A stretch of 64,000 bases of DNA from an uncultured Arachnia sp. Lineage in GTDB: Bacteria > Actinomycetota > Actinomycetes > Propionibacteriales > Propionibacteriaceae. The position numbers were made by a program, and so were the translations under genes. The stretch lies in the NCBI GenBank assembly GCA_947499145.1, contig CANMNB010000018.1, forward strand, positions 1 through 64,000. Reading direction: 5' to 3'. Positions 26,290-34,306 of the stretch are shown here, piece by piece. The notes under the pieces were generated by a model. The model did no database searches. It was not told the DNA's origin and saw only the letters and a program-made list of their open reading frames with translations. Position 1 is the first letter of the stretch; the number at the start of each line of letters is the position of its first letter.

Positions 26290-27168
26290 ATGGACAACCG
26301 CGCGGAGGTTCGAGACTTCCTGATGTCCCGCAGGGCGCGTGTCGAACCCGAGATGGTGGGGCTGCCGCGGACGGGCCAGCGTCGCGTGCCCGGCCTGCGC
26401 CGGCACGAGGCGGCGACCCTGGCGGGGGTGAGCGTCGAGTACTACTCGCGGCTGGAGCGCGGGGGCATCGCTGGTGCGTCGGCTGCGGTATTGGACGGAA
26501 TCGCGTCTGCCCTGTTGATGGACGACGCGGAGCGCGCGCACCTGTACCGCCTGGCGCGCCAGGCCGATGGCGTGGAGCCGTCCACTCGTCGCCGCGGCAG
26601 GAGCTCCCCGACGTGGACTCCCTCGCCGAGCCTGCAGTGGGTCCTGGATTCCATGACATCCGCTGTGGCCCTGGTCGGGAACGGACGCACCGACCTGCTG
26701 GCGTGGAACTCCCTCGGTCGGGCCCTCATGACGGAGATGATCCAGGGGACTCCCTCGGGTGCACCGAACTTCGCGAGGTACATCTTCCTCGACTCCGGGG
26801 CACGGCGCTTCTACCCGGACTGGGACACCGTCGCTCGAGTCAACGTTGCGATGCTGCGTACGGAGGCCGGTCGCGACCCCCACGACAAGCAACTCCAGGA
26901 TCTGGTAGGGGAACTCTCGACGCGCAGTGACGAGTTCCGGACGCTGTGGGGCCGCCACGACGTCTGGCGGCACGAATCCGGGACGAAACAGTACCGGCAC
27001 CACGTCGTGGGGGAGATGAGCCTCCGTTTCGACGGACTGGATCTGGTCGGGCATCCCGGCGTCCAGTTGACCGTGCTCACGGCCGAGCCCGGCTCCCGGG
27101 ATGCCGAGGCGCTGGACCTCCTGGGATCCTGGGCGGCGTCGAGCACCGTGGGGACGACGCGGGCTTGA
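26290..27168 (+). CDS. XRE-family regulator with MmyB-type ligand-binding domain
   Basis: A 292-aa protein from ATG 26290 (GGAGCGC just upstream). Residues 1-85 are an XRE helix-turn-helix (VPGLRRHEAATLAGVSVEYY, RLERG) and residues 105-270 the MmyB-like PAS-type domain (LLAWNSLGRAL, NFARYIFLD, FYPDW, EFRTLWGRHDV). In actinobacteria such regulators usually sit beside and control oxidoreductases or exporters. Here the divergent exporter and the downstream lipoprotein and dehydrogenase are the likely targets. Confidence 0.9.
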   Translation: MDNRAEVRDFLMSRRARVEPEMVGLPRTGQRRVPGLRRHEAATLAGVSVEYYSRLERGGIAGASAAVLDGIASALLMDDAERAHLYRLARQADGVEPSTRRRGRSSPTWTPSPSLQWVLDSMTSAVALVGNGRTDLLAWNSLGRALMTEMIQGTPSGAPNFARYIFLDSGARRFYPDWDTVARVNVAMLRTEAGRDPHDKQLQDLVGELSTRSDEFRTLWGRHDVWRHESGTKQYRHHVVGEMSLRFDGLDLVGHPGVQLTVLTAEPGSRDAEALDLLGSWAASSTVGTTRA

Positions 27169-27245
27169 GCCGCCCCGGGGTGCCCTGACAGGACGCCTCA
27201 CGACAGGAACTTCCTCGGGCGCCCCGCACCGAGTTGGCTGACCGT

Positions 27246-27761
27246 ATGAGAACCACTTCTGGTTGGCGGCGAGCTCTCACGGCCACCCTCCTCGCTGCCA
27301 CGATCCCCACGGCGGGATGCCTGGCGGTCCACGAACGTGCCGATCCGCAGGCGTGCGGTACCGCGTCGACGACATCGGCGAATCTTGGAACGAGGATCCA
27401 GTTGCTGGTGGACTCCCGAGCCGTCCACCTGCTGCTGGAGGACACACCACCGGCGCGCGACCTGGCGGCCCGACTGCCCCTGCAGGTGGAGCTGGAGGAT
27501 CGGATGGGTGCCGCGTCGGTGGCCGAGCTGCCCGAGGCCCTCGTCACTCCGGACGGTTCGGCCGCCTGCGGGTTCACCACGGGGGACGTCGTCTACTGGG
27601 CTGACACGGGAGAGCTGGCGATCATCCACTCGGGAGCCCTCGATGGGGAATCCTTGAGGGGGGCGACGAGGCTCGGCACAGTGACGGATGGGCTCAGGGT
27701 GCTCGACGGGATCACCCACGCCACGCCGGCAGCGCTCCGCGTCAAGGAGGGCACCTCATGA
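27246..27761 (+). CDS. Cyclophilin-like fold lipoprotein
   Basis: A 171-aa protein with a signal peptide ending in the lipobox PTAGC. The mature part contains VDSRAVHLLLEDTPPARDLA followed by ARLPLQVELEDRMG, then GDVVYWADTGELAIIHSG and TRLGTV, which fit the cyclophilin-like (DUF4198/Cyclophil_like2) fold found next to reductases. No proline-isomerase residues are evident. It is 77 bp after the MmyB-type regulator and 38 bp before the dehydrogenase, so probably one transcript. Confidence 0.75.
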   Translation: MRTTSGWRRALTATLLAATIPTAGCLAVHERADPQACGTASTTSANLGTRIQLLVDSRAVHLLLEDTPPARDLAARLPLQVELEDRMGAASVAELPEALVTPDGSAACGFTTGDVVYWADTGELAIIHSGALDGESLRGATRLGTVTDGLRVLDGITHATPAALRVKEGTS

Positions 27762-27799
27762 TGCGGGTGGGACAACCAACGAACGGGAAGGGAAACAAC

Positions 27800-28822
27800 A
27801 TGCGTGGCGCAGTCATGTACGGGCCGGGGGACGTCCGGGTGGACGTGCGGGAGCGTCCGACCATCCTGAAGCCGACGGATGCAGTCCTGCGGGTGACGGC
27901 CTCCTGCGTCTGCGGGTCGGACCTCTGGGCCTACCGGGGCTTGGAGGACCACGATTGGCCGGTCCCGATGGGGCACGAGTACGTGGGCATCGTCGAGGAG
28001 GTGGGCAGCGAGGTGCGGAGCGTCCGACCGGGCGACTTCGTCGTCGGCTCCTTCTTCGCCTCCGACAACACGTGTGAGATCTGTGCCGCGGGCTACCAGA
28101 CCCATTGCGTCCAGCGCGAGGCCGCGGCTCCAGGGGGTGCGCAGTCCGAGTTCCTGCGGGTGCCGTTGGCCGACGGGACGCTGGTGGCCACCCCGGGCAT
28201 GCCGGAGGACGACCTCATTCCTTCATTGCTGGCGGCCTCCGACGTGCTCGGGACCGGCTGGTTCGCCGCCGTGGCGGCAGAAGCGGGTCCCGGCAAGACG
28301 GTCGCGGTCGTCGGCGACGGCGCCGTCGGTCTGCTCGGCATCCTGGCAGCCAAACAACTCGGAGCGGAACGCGTGATCGCCATGAGTCGCCACGCCGACC
28401 GCCAGCGGCTGGCTCGGGATTTCGGCGCGACGGACATCGTCGAGGAGCGGGGAGATGACGGTGTGGCCCGGATCAGGGAACTGACCAACGGGCTGGGCGC
28501 ACACTCGACGATCGAGGCCGTCGGGACCCAGGAGTCCATGATGCAGGCGATCCGCGCCACGCGGCCCAGCGGCCACGTGGGGTTCGTGGGGGTCACGCAT
28601 GACGTCAGCATTTCCGGCTTGGACCTGTTCTTCTCCGGCGTCCACCTCCACGGCGGGCCCGCGCCGGTTCGGCGGTTCCTGCCCGACCTGATCCGGCTCA
28701 TCTGGGAGCGGCGCATCGATCCGGGGAAGGTGTTCGACGTCACGATGCCGCTGGACCAAGCGGCCGCCGCCTACCGGGCGATGGACCAGCGCACCGCCAT
28801 CAAGGTGCTGCTGCGCCCCTGA
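27800..28822 (+). CDS. Zinc-dependent medium-chain alcohol dehydrogenase
   Basis: A 340-aa oxidoreductase with catalytic-zinc ligands in CVCGSDLWAYRG and GHEYVGIVEEVG, a partial structural-zinc loop (C...CEIC...HC), and an NAD(P)-binding VVGDGAVGLLG. The chain then runs through GATDIVEERG and ends in the usual VFDVTMPLDQAA...A. The group resembles the threonine-dehydrogenase/quinone-reductase-like members, substrate unknown. ATG 27800 is chosen for AAGGGA 6 nt upstream; ATG 27758 overlaps the previous stop but lacks a good site. Confidence 0.9.
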   Translation: MRGAVMYGPGDVRVDVRERPTILKPTDAVLRVTASCVCGSDLWAYRGLEDHDWPVPMGHEYVGIVEEVGSEVRSVRPGDFVVGSFFASDNTCEICAAGYQTHCVQREAAAPGGAQSEFLRVPLADGTLVATPGMPEDDLIPSLLAASDVLGTGWFAAVAAEAGPGKTVAVVGDGAVGLLGILAAKQLGAERVIAMSRHADRQRLARDFGATDIVEERGDDGVARIRELTNGLGAHSTIEAVGTQESMMQAIRATRPSGHVGFVGVTHDVSISGLDLFFSGVHLHGGPAPVRRFLPDLIRLIWERRIDPGKVFDVTMPLDQAAAAYRAMDQRTAIKVLLRP

Positions 28823-28855
28823 GCGTCCCGGAAGGATCAGTCTGGTCCCGTCGGC

Positions 28856-30442
28856 CTACTCGCCGACGTCGACGCTCACGGGCTCCAGCATCGCGTCAGG
28901 GTGGTTGCGCTTGATCCATGTGACCTGCCACTTGCCGGAGAGCAGGGCCAGGTGCGCGCCGTCCTGGCGTCGTTCCACCGCCTCCACACCGCTGGTGGCA
29001 TTGATGGCACCCAGGTCCTCCTCGCGGGTGCGCAACGCGAGCGTGTAGGGGAGCTCGTCGAAGCGGACCGGGGCGTTGAACTCGTTCGCCATCCGGTGGC
29101 TGGTGACCTCGAACTGCATGGGCCCGACGGCCGCCAGGATCGGGTTCTGGCGGGAGCGGGTCTCCGAGTCGAGGACCTGGATCACGCCCTCCTGGTCCAG
29201 CTGCTCGATCCCCTTCTGGAACTGCTTGAACTTCGACGGATCCGCCGCCCGCACTGTCCGGAAGTGCTCGGGGGCGAAGGCGGGGATTGGCGGGAACTCG
29301 ACCGGCTCGTCGCCGTGCAGGGTGTCACCGGCTCGGAGTGCGCCGGCGTTGACGAGGCCGATGATGTCGCCGGGGAACGCCTCCTCGAGGGTCTCCCGGT
29401 CGCGGCCGAACACGCTGCTGACGTACTTGGTGGTGAATGAGCGTCCCGTCGCGGCGTGGGTGATGACGTCGCCACGATGGAAGACGCCCGAGCAGACTCG
29501 CGCGAAGGCGAGCCGGTCCCGATGCGCCTTGTCCATTCCGGCCTGCACTTTGAACACCTGGGCGCTGAAGCCGGAACCGACGGGGCGGCGCACGCCGTCG
29601 CGGTCCGGGCGGGCCGACGGTGCGGGAGCCATGTCCGCGACCACGTCGAGGAGGTGCGCGACGCCGAAGTTGGACACTGCCGACGCGAACAGCACCGGCG
29701 TCGTCGCCTGGGCAGCGAACAGCTCGGCGTCGTGGACGTAGCCGTCGGCGGCCAGCAGTTCCACCTCTTCCTGGGCGGCGTCGAAATCCGCACGGTCGCG
29801 CTCCTCGACGGCGACGGGTGCGAATCGCTCCTCCAGGGCGACGGTGCTCCCGCCGGGGGTGCGGGTGTAGCGGATGAAGTCGCCGCTCCACTGCTCGATG
29901 ACACCGTGGAAGTCGCCGGCGATGCCCACGGGCCAGGTCCACGGCGTCGGCACCATACCGGTGCGCTGCTCCACCTCGTCGAGCAGGGCCAGCGCCTCAT
30001 GGCCGGGGCGGTCCCACTTGTTGATGACGGTGATGATCGGGATGCGTCGGGCGCGGCAGACCTCGAACAGCTTCATGGTCTGCGCCTCCATGCCCTTGGC
30101 TGCGTCCAGGAGCATGATGGCGCTGTCGACGGCGGTCAGGACCCGGTAGGTGTCCTCGGAGAAGTCGGCGTGGCCTGGGGTGTCGACGAGGTTGATGATG
30201 GTGTCGCGGTAGGGGAACTGCAGGGCCGAGGAGCTGATGGAGATGCCGCGGTCCTTCTCCATGTCCATCCAGTCGGAGACCGTTCCCTGGCGGCCGGCCT
30301 TGCCGTGGACGGCCCCGGCCTGCCCGATGGCGCGGGCATGCAGCAGGAGTGCCTCGGTGAGGGTGGACTTGCCGGCGTCGGGGTGACTGATGACGGCGAT
30401 CGTGCGCCGTCGGGCCGCTTCCGCGGCGACTGATGAACTCAT
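28856..30442 (-). CDS. prfC: Peptide chain release factor 3
   Basis: A 528-aa translational GTPase that recycles RF1/RF2 from the ribosome. G1 is SHPDAGKSTLTEALLL, G2 region GISISSSALQF, G3 DTPGHADFSEDTYR, G4 NKWDRPG, G5 within the expected distance. Domain II and the RF3-specific C-terminal domain (MQFEVTSHRMANEF, WQVTWI) are present at normal length. It converges on the dehydrogenase gene with 33 bp between. Confidence 0.96.
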   Translation of the reverse strand: MSSSVAAEAARRRTIAVISHPDAGKSTLTEALLLHARAIGQAGAVHGKAGRQGTVSDWMDMEKDRGISISSSALQFPYRDTIINLVDTPGHADFSEDTYRVLTAVDSAIMLLDAAKGMEAQTMKLFEVCRARRIPIITVINKWDRPGHEALALLDEVEQRTGMVPTPWTWPVGIAGDFHGVIEQWSGDFIRYTRTPGGSTVALEERFAPVAVEERDRADFDAAQEEVELLAADGYVHDAELFAAQATTPVLFASAVSNFGVAHLLDVVADMAPAPSARPDRDGVRRPVGSGFSAQVFKVQAGMDKAHRDRLAFARVCSGVFHRGDVITHAATGRSFTTKYVSSVFGRDRETLEEAFPGDIIGLVNAGALRAGDTLHGDEPVEFPPIPAFAPEHFRTVRAADPSKFKQFQKGIEQLDQEGVIQVLDSETRSRQNPILAAVGPMQFEVTSHRMANEFNAPVRFDELPYTLALRTREEDLGAINATSGVEAVERRQDGAHLALLSGKWQVTWIKRNHPDAMLEPVSVDVGE

Positions 30443-30497
30443 TGCCTGCCAGATTACCGGCGCGCCGACGGCCGGGGGAAACTGCGGACGGTGGGGG

Positions 30498-31175
30498 TCA
30501 GCGGAATCCGCCGCCGCGGCGACGGCGGCGCTGCGGTGCGGTCGCCGTCTGCATGGCCTGGGACCGGAAGTTGCGGATGCGCTCGGCCCAGTCAGGCGCC
30601 GAGCGCGGATCGTGCTGCCCCGTGAGGTCCGTCACGAAGTCGAGGACCCCCTCGACGACATCCTGGTCCAATCCTTCGACCGAGCTCTGGAGGCTGGCCA
30701 GCCCATGGGCCATGCTCCACTGGGCGAGGGCTATGGGGATGAGTCGGGCGTCGTCCGGTGCCATCCCGTGGACCTCGGCCAGGTTGCCGACCAGGAGCGA
30801 CAGCCCCGGACCGGCCAGCGAGGGACCCTCGCTCGCGGGGCGGCAGAACATGATGGCGTAGGCGTCGGGGTGCTGGCGTGCCCACGCGACGTAGGCGCGG
30901 CCGTGGGTCCGGAGCCGCTCGTCGGGGTCGGCAATCTGGGCGAGGTCCTTCGCCACCTCAGCGTTCCAGCGACGGAACGCCTGACGGGACGCCTCCACCT
31001 CGAGCGCGGCCAGGTCCCCGAAGTGGTGGTACAGCGTCGGCGGGGTGACCCCGGCCTGCTCGCAGACCTGGGCAATGGTGAGGCGCTCCCCGGGCTCGGA
31101 GTCGATGAGGAGTTCCCAGCAGGCGTCGATGAGTCGCTGCCGCCCGTCTGCCTTGCCCGGAGGTCTGCCTGCCAT
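30498..31175 (-). CDS. TetR-family regulator
   Basis: A 225-aa regulator. The N-terminal helix-turn-helix is RLTIAQVCEQAGVTPPTLYHHFG at about residues 30-52, with the usual YHHFGD signature. The C-terminal part resembles TetR_C_25-like domains (YVAWARQHPDAYAIMFC) and ends in an RRRRRGGGF basic tail. Ligand and targets are unknown. The 138 bp upstream contain a TGAC...GTCA half-symmetric stretch that could be its operator. Confidence 0.88.
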   Translation of the reverse strand: MAGRPPGKADGRQRLIDACWELLIDSEPGERLTIAQVCEQAGVTPPTLYHHFGDLAALEVEASRQAFRRWNAEVAKDLAQIADPDERLRTHGRAYVAWARQHPDAYAIMFCRPASEGPSLAGPGLSLLVGNLAEVHGMAPDDARLIPIALAQWSMAHGLASLQSSVEGLDQDVVEGVLDFVTDLTGQHDPRSAPDWAERIRNFRSQAMQTATAPQRRRRRGGGFR

Positions 31176-31313
31176 GAATTGTTGCCCTGCTCCTGCGTGA
31201 CGACACTAGTCACATCGGTGTTTTTCGGTACAGCCAATCTACGTGCTTGAAATGGTGAGGCGCCAATCCAGACCTGTACTGGGGCGCGTCGCCGCGTGCG
31301 AGCGTCCCGCGGG

Positions 31314-32183
31314 TCAGGTCAGGAACTCGGCCGGGACATCGAAGTAGCGCACGTCGCGTGCGAAGGCCCGGAAGAAGCAGAAGATGAAGCCCATCCGCTC
31401 GTCGTAGCACTCCCACGACGTCGCCCGGCTGCCCACGACGTCGCCATCGAGGGCGTGGTCGAACCGATCGGCGAGTTCGCAGAGATCGGCGCGTGACAGC
31501 TGCGCCAGAACGCTCGGGTAGCGGGCGCCTCCGAGGTAGCTGGGAATCGGCACGTCGCGGCAGACGTCCAGGGCACCGTCGGGGGTGATGACCTCGACGA
31601 ACCGGGTGGTGATGCGACCGAACAGTCCCCCCAGGGGCATGGCGTCGTCGATGAGGTCGTCGGCGATGTGCTGCTCGTGTGCGGCGACCTTGACGTTGCC
31701 GAGCAACATCAATTCGGCGAGCGCCCGGTCGGCCTCGTCGTCGGCGGGCGGGTCGCCGACGAGTTCCCGCAACTCGACGACGGCCTGGTACGCCTCGAGG
31801 GCGTCGGCGAGGTCGGGGGTGGAATCGAACAGGGAGTCGGCCAACGCGACTTCCAGCGCCGTGCGGCTCGGGGTTCCAGCGCGCGCCACCTCGTCGAGCC
31901 AGCGGACGAAGCGCGGCGCGACGTCGGCGATGATCGTCCGGTTGCCCTCCGCCACGGCCCTGGAGGTGCCCCAGTCGATCGGCAGCCCCTCTCCCCGGAT
32001 CACACGGCCAGCCGTGCCACTCGCCCACGCGCCGAACGCGAGCCAGTTGACGTCGCGACGCCCGACGACGTCGGCGACGGCGAGCGCGAGGTCTCGGTAG
32101 CAGGTCGTGATCGCCACGTTCCGCAGCACCGGGTCGGGGAGGGCGACGACGTCGTCGACCATCCGCTGCGAGGGGTGGGCCAT
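31314..32183 (-). CDS. Uncharacterised 289-aa protein
   Basis: I do not recognise this family. The product is soluble, mostly helical and acidic. Notable segments are DVNWLAFGAWASGTAGRVIRG near residue 45, a low-complexity EVALADSLFDSTPDLADALE stretch, AAHEQHIADDLID near 165, and a C-terminus rich in aromatic residues (GFIFCFFRAFARDVRYF). The conserved-looking H-E-Q-H could be a metal site, but that is a guess. ATG 32183 is the only reasonable start. It is upstream of the TetR gene on the same strand. Confidence 0.75.
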   Translation of the reverse strand: MAHPSQRMVDDVVALPDPVLRNVAITTCYRDLALAVADVVGRRDVNWLAFGAWASGTAGRVIRGEGLPIDWGTSRAVAEGNRTIIADVAPRFVRWLDEVARAGTPSRTALEVALADSLFDSTPDLADALEAYQAVVELRELVGDPPADDEADRALAELMLLGNVKVAAHEQHIADDLIDDAMPLGGLFGRITTRFVEVITPDGALDVCRDVPIPSYLGGARYPSVLAQLSRADLCELADRFDHALDGDVVGSRATSWECYDERMGFIFCFFRAFARDVRYFDVPAEFLT

Positions 32184-32316
32184 ACGGCATCGTAGACCGG
32201 ACTCGACGGTGGATGAGCGGGATCCGCCGAGCGCGACGAACCACCACCGCCGCGAGTCTTCAGGCGTACGCTGGAGAACACGGGCTGTCCGTGCTCATCG
32301 ACTCGAGGAGTTGGAC

Positions 32317-32649
32317 ATGAGTACGTCGTCGATCCACCATTCCCACAACCTCCGAAACTCCTGGCTGGCCCTACTGGGACTACCTCTGGCGCTCCTCGCG
32401 GCGTTCTTCATTGGAAACGCGGTCATGTCCTCCGTCGGTGTACCCGAGGGAGAGCTGCTTCCGCTGCAGTGGATTGTGACGATGCTGCTCATCGTCGTTG
32501 TCCTACTCGCCATCCCCGTGGCCCTGGTGTGGCGCTTCAGCCGCCGAACGGCTGACGAGGGACACCGAGGCGCAATGTGGCCCTTCTGGATCGCGCTGGC
32601 ATTCGCGCTGCTGGCGGTCCTGATGAACACCGTTCCACTCTGGGTCTGA
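32317..32649 (+). CDS. Small membrane protein, three predicted helices
   Basis: A 110-aa protein from ATG 32317 with GAGGAG 6 nt upstream. Hydrophobic helices lie at about 14-36, 48-71 and 88-107, separated by a short basic cytosolic loop (RFSRRTADEGHR). The N-terminus has an HHSH cluster. No family recognised. It ends 16 bp before the SAM-type riboswitch. Confidence 0.75.
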   Translation: MSTSSIHHSHNLRNSWLALLGLPLALLAAFFIGNAVMSSVGVPEGELLPLQWIVTMLLIVVVLLAIPVALVWRFSRRTADEGHRGAMWPFWIALAFALLAVLMNTVPLWV

Positions 32650-32665
32650 GCCTGCTAGCGTCGTC

Positions 32666-32753
32666 GGCAGATCAAGAAGAGCGACGCCAAGCCCTCCGGC
32701 TCGTCGCCTGGCAACCGCGCCTCGTGCACGGTGCCACCGGAGGAAGATCTGCC
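32666..32753 (+). promoter_or_regulatory. SAM-I/IV-type S-adenosylmethionine riboswitch
   Basis: The fold is complete by hand. P1 is GGCAGATC (32666-32673) with GATCTGCC (32746-32753), 8 perfect pairs. P2 is GCGACG (32681-32686) with CGTCGC (32702-32707), and its upper part is AGCC with GGCT (32690-32693, 32698-32701). P3 is CCGCGC with GTGCACGG (32715-32731), one mismatch. The P2 loop CTCC (32694-32697) can pair with GGAG (32739-32742) as the family pseudoknot. Conserved joining sequences TGGCAACC and GGTGCC are present. No transcription terminator is obvious before the next ATG, so translational control is likely. Confidence 0.85.
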
Positions 32754-32800
32754 CGCGGCCGAAGGGGTCGTGGGAAGAACGAGCAGCGAGAGGTTCCACC

Positions 32801-33115
32801 ATGGCATCGACGTCCCCGCACCCATGCACCCAGTACACCCCGGGCCACCAGGTCCACTTCATCCAGGCCAAGCTCTCCAACGCCGGCGAGTGGCGACCCG
32901 TCGAACTGGTCTCACGACACGGCTTCGAAGCGCTCGTGGCTGTCGACGGTGGCCTGGAGACGTGGCGCTTCCACGCCGTCGACTCCACACGCCAGCTGCT
33001 CGACGAGTGGCAGCCGGGATCCGCGGGATTCTTGAGCGATCGGAACCTGCTGAGCGTCTCGGCCGGGTTCCTGTTCCCGTGCCGCCACCCCGGGTGGTGG
33101 AAGGACTGCGCCTGA
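32801..33115 (+). CDS. Riboswitch-controlled 104-aa protein of unknown function
   Basis: From ATG 32801 with GAGAGG about 8 nt upstream. The sequence is unfamiliar. It is soluble, with three cysteines (residues 9, 94, 103), and central segments VHFIQAKLSNAGEW, AVDGGLETWRFHAVDST and a C-terminal CRHPGWWKDC in which two cysteines frame a WW pair. It is the only gene between the SAM-type riboswitch (48 nt upstream) and the oppositely oriented tRNA-Ile, so it is the riboswitch's sole visible target. Confidence 0.7.
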   Translation: MASTSPHPCTQYTPGHQVHFIQAKLSNAGEWRPVELVSRHGFEALVAVDGGLETWRFHAVDSTRQLLDEWQPGSAGFLSDRNLLSVSAGFLFPCRHPGWWKDCA

Positions 33116-33138
33116 GACTCGCCGTCGCTCGGGGAAGG

Positions 33139-33167
33139 AAAAACCCGCCTCCGATGCTCGGGGCGGG
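33139..33167 (-). terminator. Rho-independent terminator of tRNA-Ile
   Basis: On the minus strand CCCGCC (33162-33167) pairs with GGCGGG (33144-33149), followed by TTTTT (33139-33143). It begins 7 nt after the tRNA 3' end. Confidence 0.8.
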
Positions 33168-33173
33168 ATCCGG

Positions 33174-33250
33174 TGGTGGGCCTAGCTGGACTTGAACCAG
33201 CGACCTCATCCTTATCAGGGATGCGCTCTAACCGCCTGAGCTATAGGCCC
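33174..33250 (-). tRNA. tRNA-Ile (anticodon GAT)
   Basis: 77 nt on the minus strand. The acceptor stem is GGGCCTA with TAGGCCC, followed by A and an encoded CCA. The D-arm reads AGCTCAGGCGGTTAGAGC, the anticodon loop is CTGATAA (GAT) and the T-arm contains GGTTCAAGTCC. It follows gyrA and the DUF3566 gene, a conserved actinobacterial order; the tRNA-Ala that often accompanies it is not in this window. Confidence 0.97.
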
Positions 33251-33354
33251 GTTACCGATGAGGAACTCTAGCGTACCGCCCCAGTGCCCGCCAAAACTGG
33301 GGCATGGGTTTCCCGCGACCTGACGGCCGTGGCGCGGATACCGTCGAAAGTGGG

Positions 33355-33412
33355 GACCCAGCGTTCGATTCTCGGAAGCGGACGGGGCAAAATCGAGCAC
33401 TGATCGATTTTC
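33355..33412 (-). repeat. Dispersed 58-bp element, copy B
   Basis: Reverse-complement copy of the element at 22971-23028, starting GAAAATCGATCAGTGCTCGA on the minus strand and keeping the CCCCGTCCG block. It lies in the 219-bp gap between tRNA-Ile and the DUF3566 gene. Confidence 0.75.
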
Positions 33413-33469
33413 GGACCGGAGCCAGAGCACGCGTAGCCGCACCGGCGGGAACGACGGCGCGGGCTGCGG

Positions 33470-34306
33470 TCAGTCCTCGGCCAGCGTGATCTCCAGGCCG
33501 CCGATGACGGTGGCCGCCAGGTTGTAGAGGAACGCGAACAGCGTCGCCACGGCCGTGAGGATCACGACGTCGATGGCAGCCACCAGCGCGGCGAAGCCCA
33601 GCACTCGGGAGCCATTGATCCAGTTCTCGATCTGGAACTGGCCACCGTCCTGGTCCGCGATGAGCGTCGTCAGGAACTGGTTGAGCGACTCCAGCGCACC
33701 GGAGCCGGCGAACACCGACCACAGCACCCAGGCGACGACCATCATCATGATGCCGAAGGCGATGGAGAACAGGAACGCCGTCTTCATCACCGACCAGGGG
33801 TCGATGCGCGCCAGCCGGAGCCGCGCCTTCCGCGTGCGGCGTGACGTCAGCGGCCTGGGTCCCGGGCGCGATGGTGCTGCCGCCGCTCCCACGGCACTGC
33901 CGGCGGCGACGGCTGCAGCCGCCGGGGCCGGGGACGCGCCGGAACCGATGACGACGGTGGGCTCGTGCGCCGGGAGGGCGCGGGCCGGGGGGCTGAGGGA
34001 GCCGTCGGGCTCGCGCTCGTCGCCGGGGCGGAAGGCCCAGTCGGGCGCGGACTGCGCGCTGGGCTGCGCCTCGTCGCCGCCGAATTCGCGTTCGTCGTGG
34101 TCGGTGATCGGCCTCACGACGCGGGTGGTCTCGGCCGCCGCCGGTTCCTCCGGGATCGCGGCGTGCACCCTGGTCTCGTCCGCGTGCGCCGGAGACGCCA
34201 CATGCCGCGGCTCGTCGACCACCTCCGTGGCCGAGGCGCTGTGCGGCGTGAACTGGATCCCGGGCGACCCGTCCGGGCCGGGCCAGCGCGCTGAGTTGTC
34301 ACTCAT
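33470..34306 (-). CDS. DUF3566 membrane protein downstream of gyrA
   Basis: A 278-aa protein: a long disordered N-terminus (residues 1-165, rich in Ala, Pro, Glu), then the DUF3566 domain with two transmembrane helices, about 180-202 ([20 protein letters not shown]) and 233-258. The core [20 protein letters not shown] is typical. ATG 34306 overlaps the last codons of gyrA by 8 nt, so translation is coupled. The gene follows gyrA across actinobacteria; its function is unknown. Confidence 0.9.
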   Translation of the reverse strand: MSDNSARWPGPDGSPGIQFTPHSASATEVVDEPRHVASPAHADETRVHAAIPEEPAAAETTRVVRPITDHDEREFGGDEAQPSAQSAPDWAFRPGDEREPDGSLSPPARALPAHEPTVVIGSGASPAPAAAAVAAGSAVGAAAAPSRPGPRPLTSRRTRKARLRLARIDPWSVMKTAFLFSIAFGIMMMVVAWVLWSVFAGSGALESLNQFLTTLIADQDGGQFQIENWINGSRVLGFAALVAAIDVVILTAVATLFAFLYNLAATVIGGLEITLAED

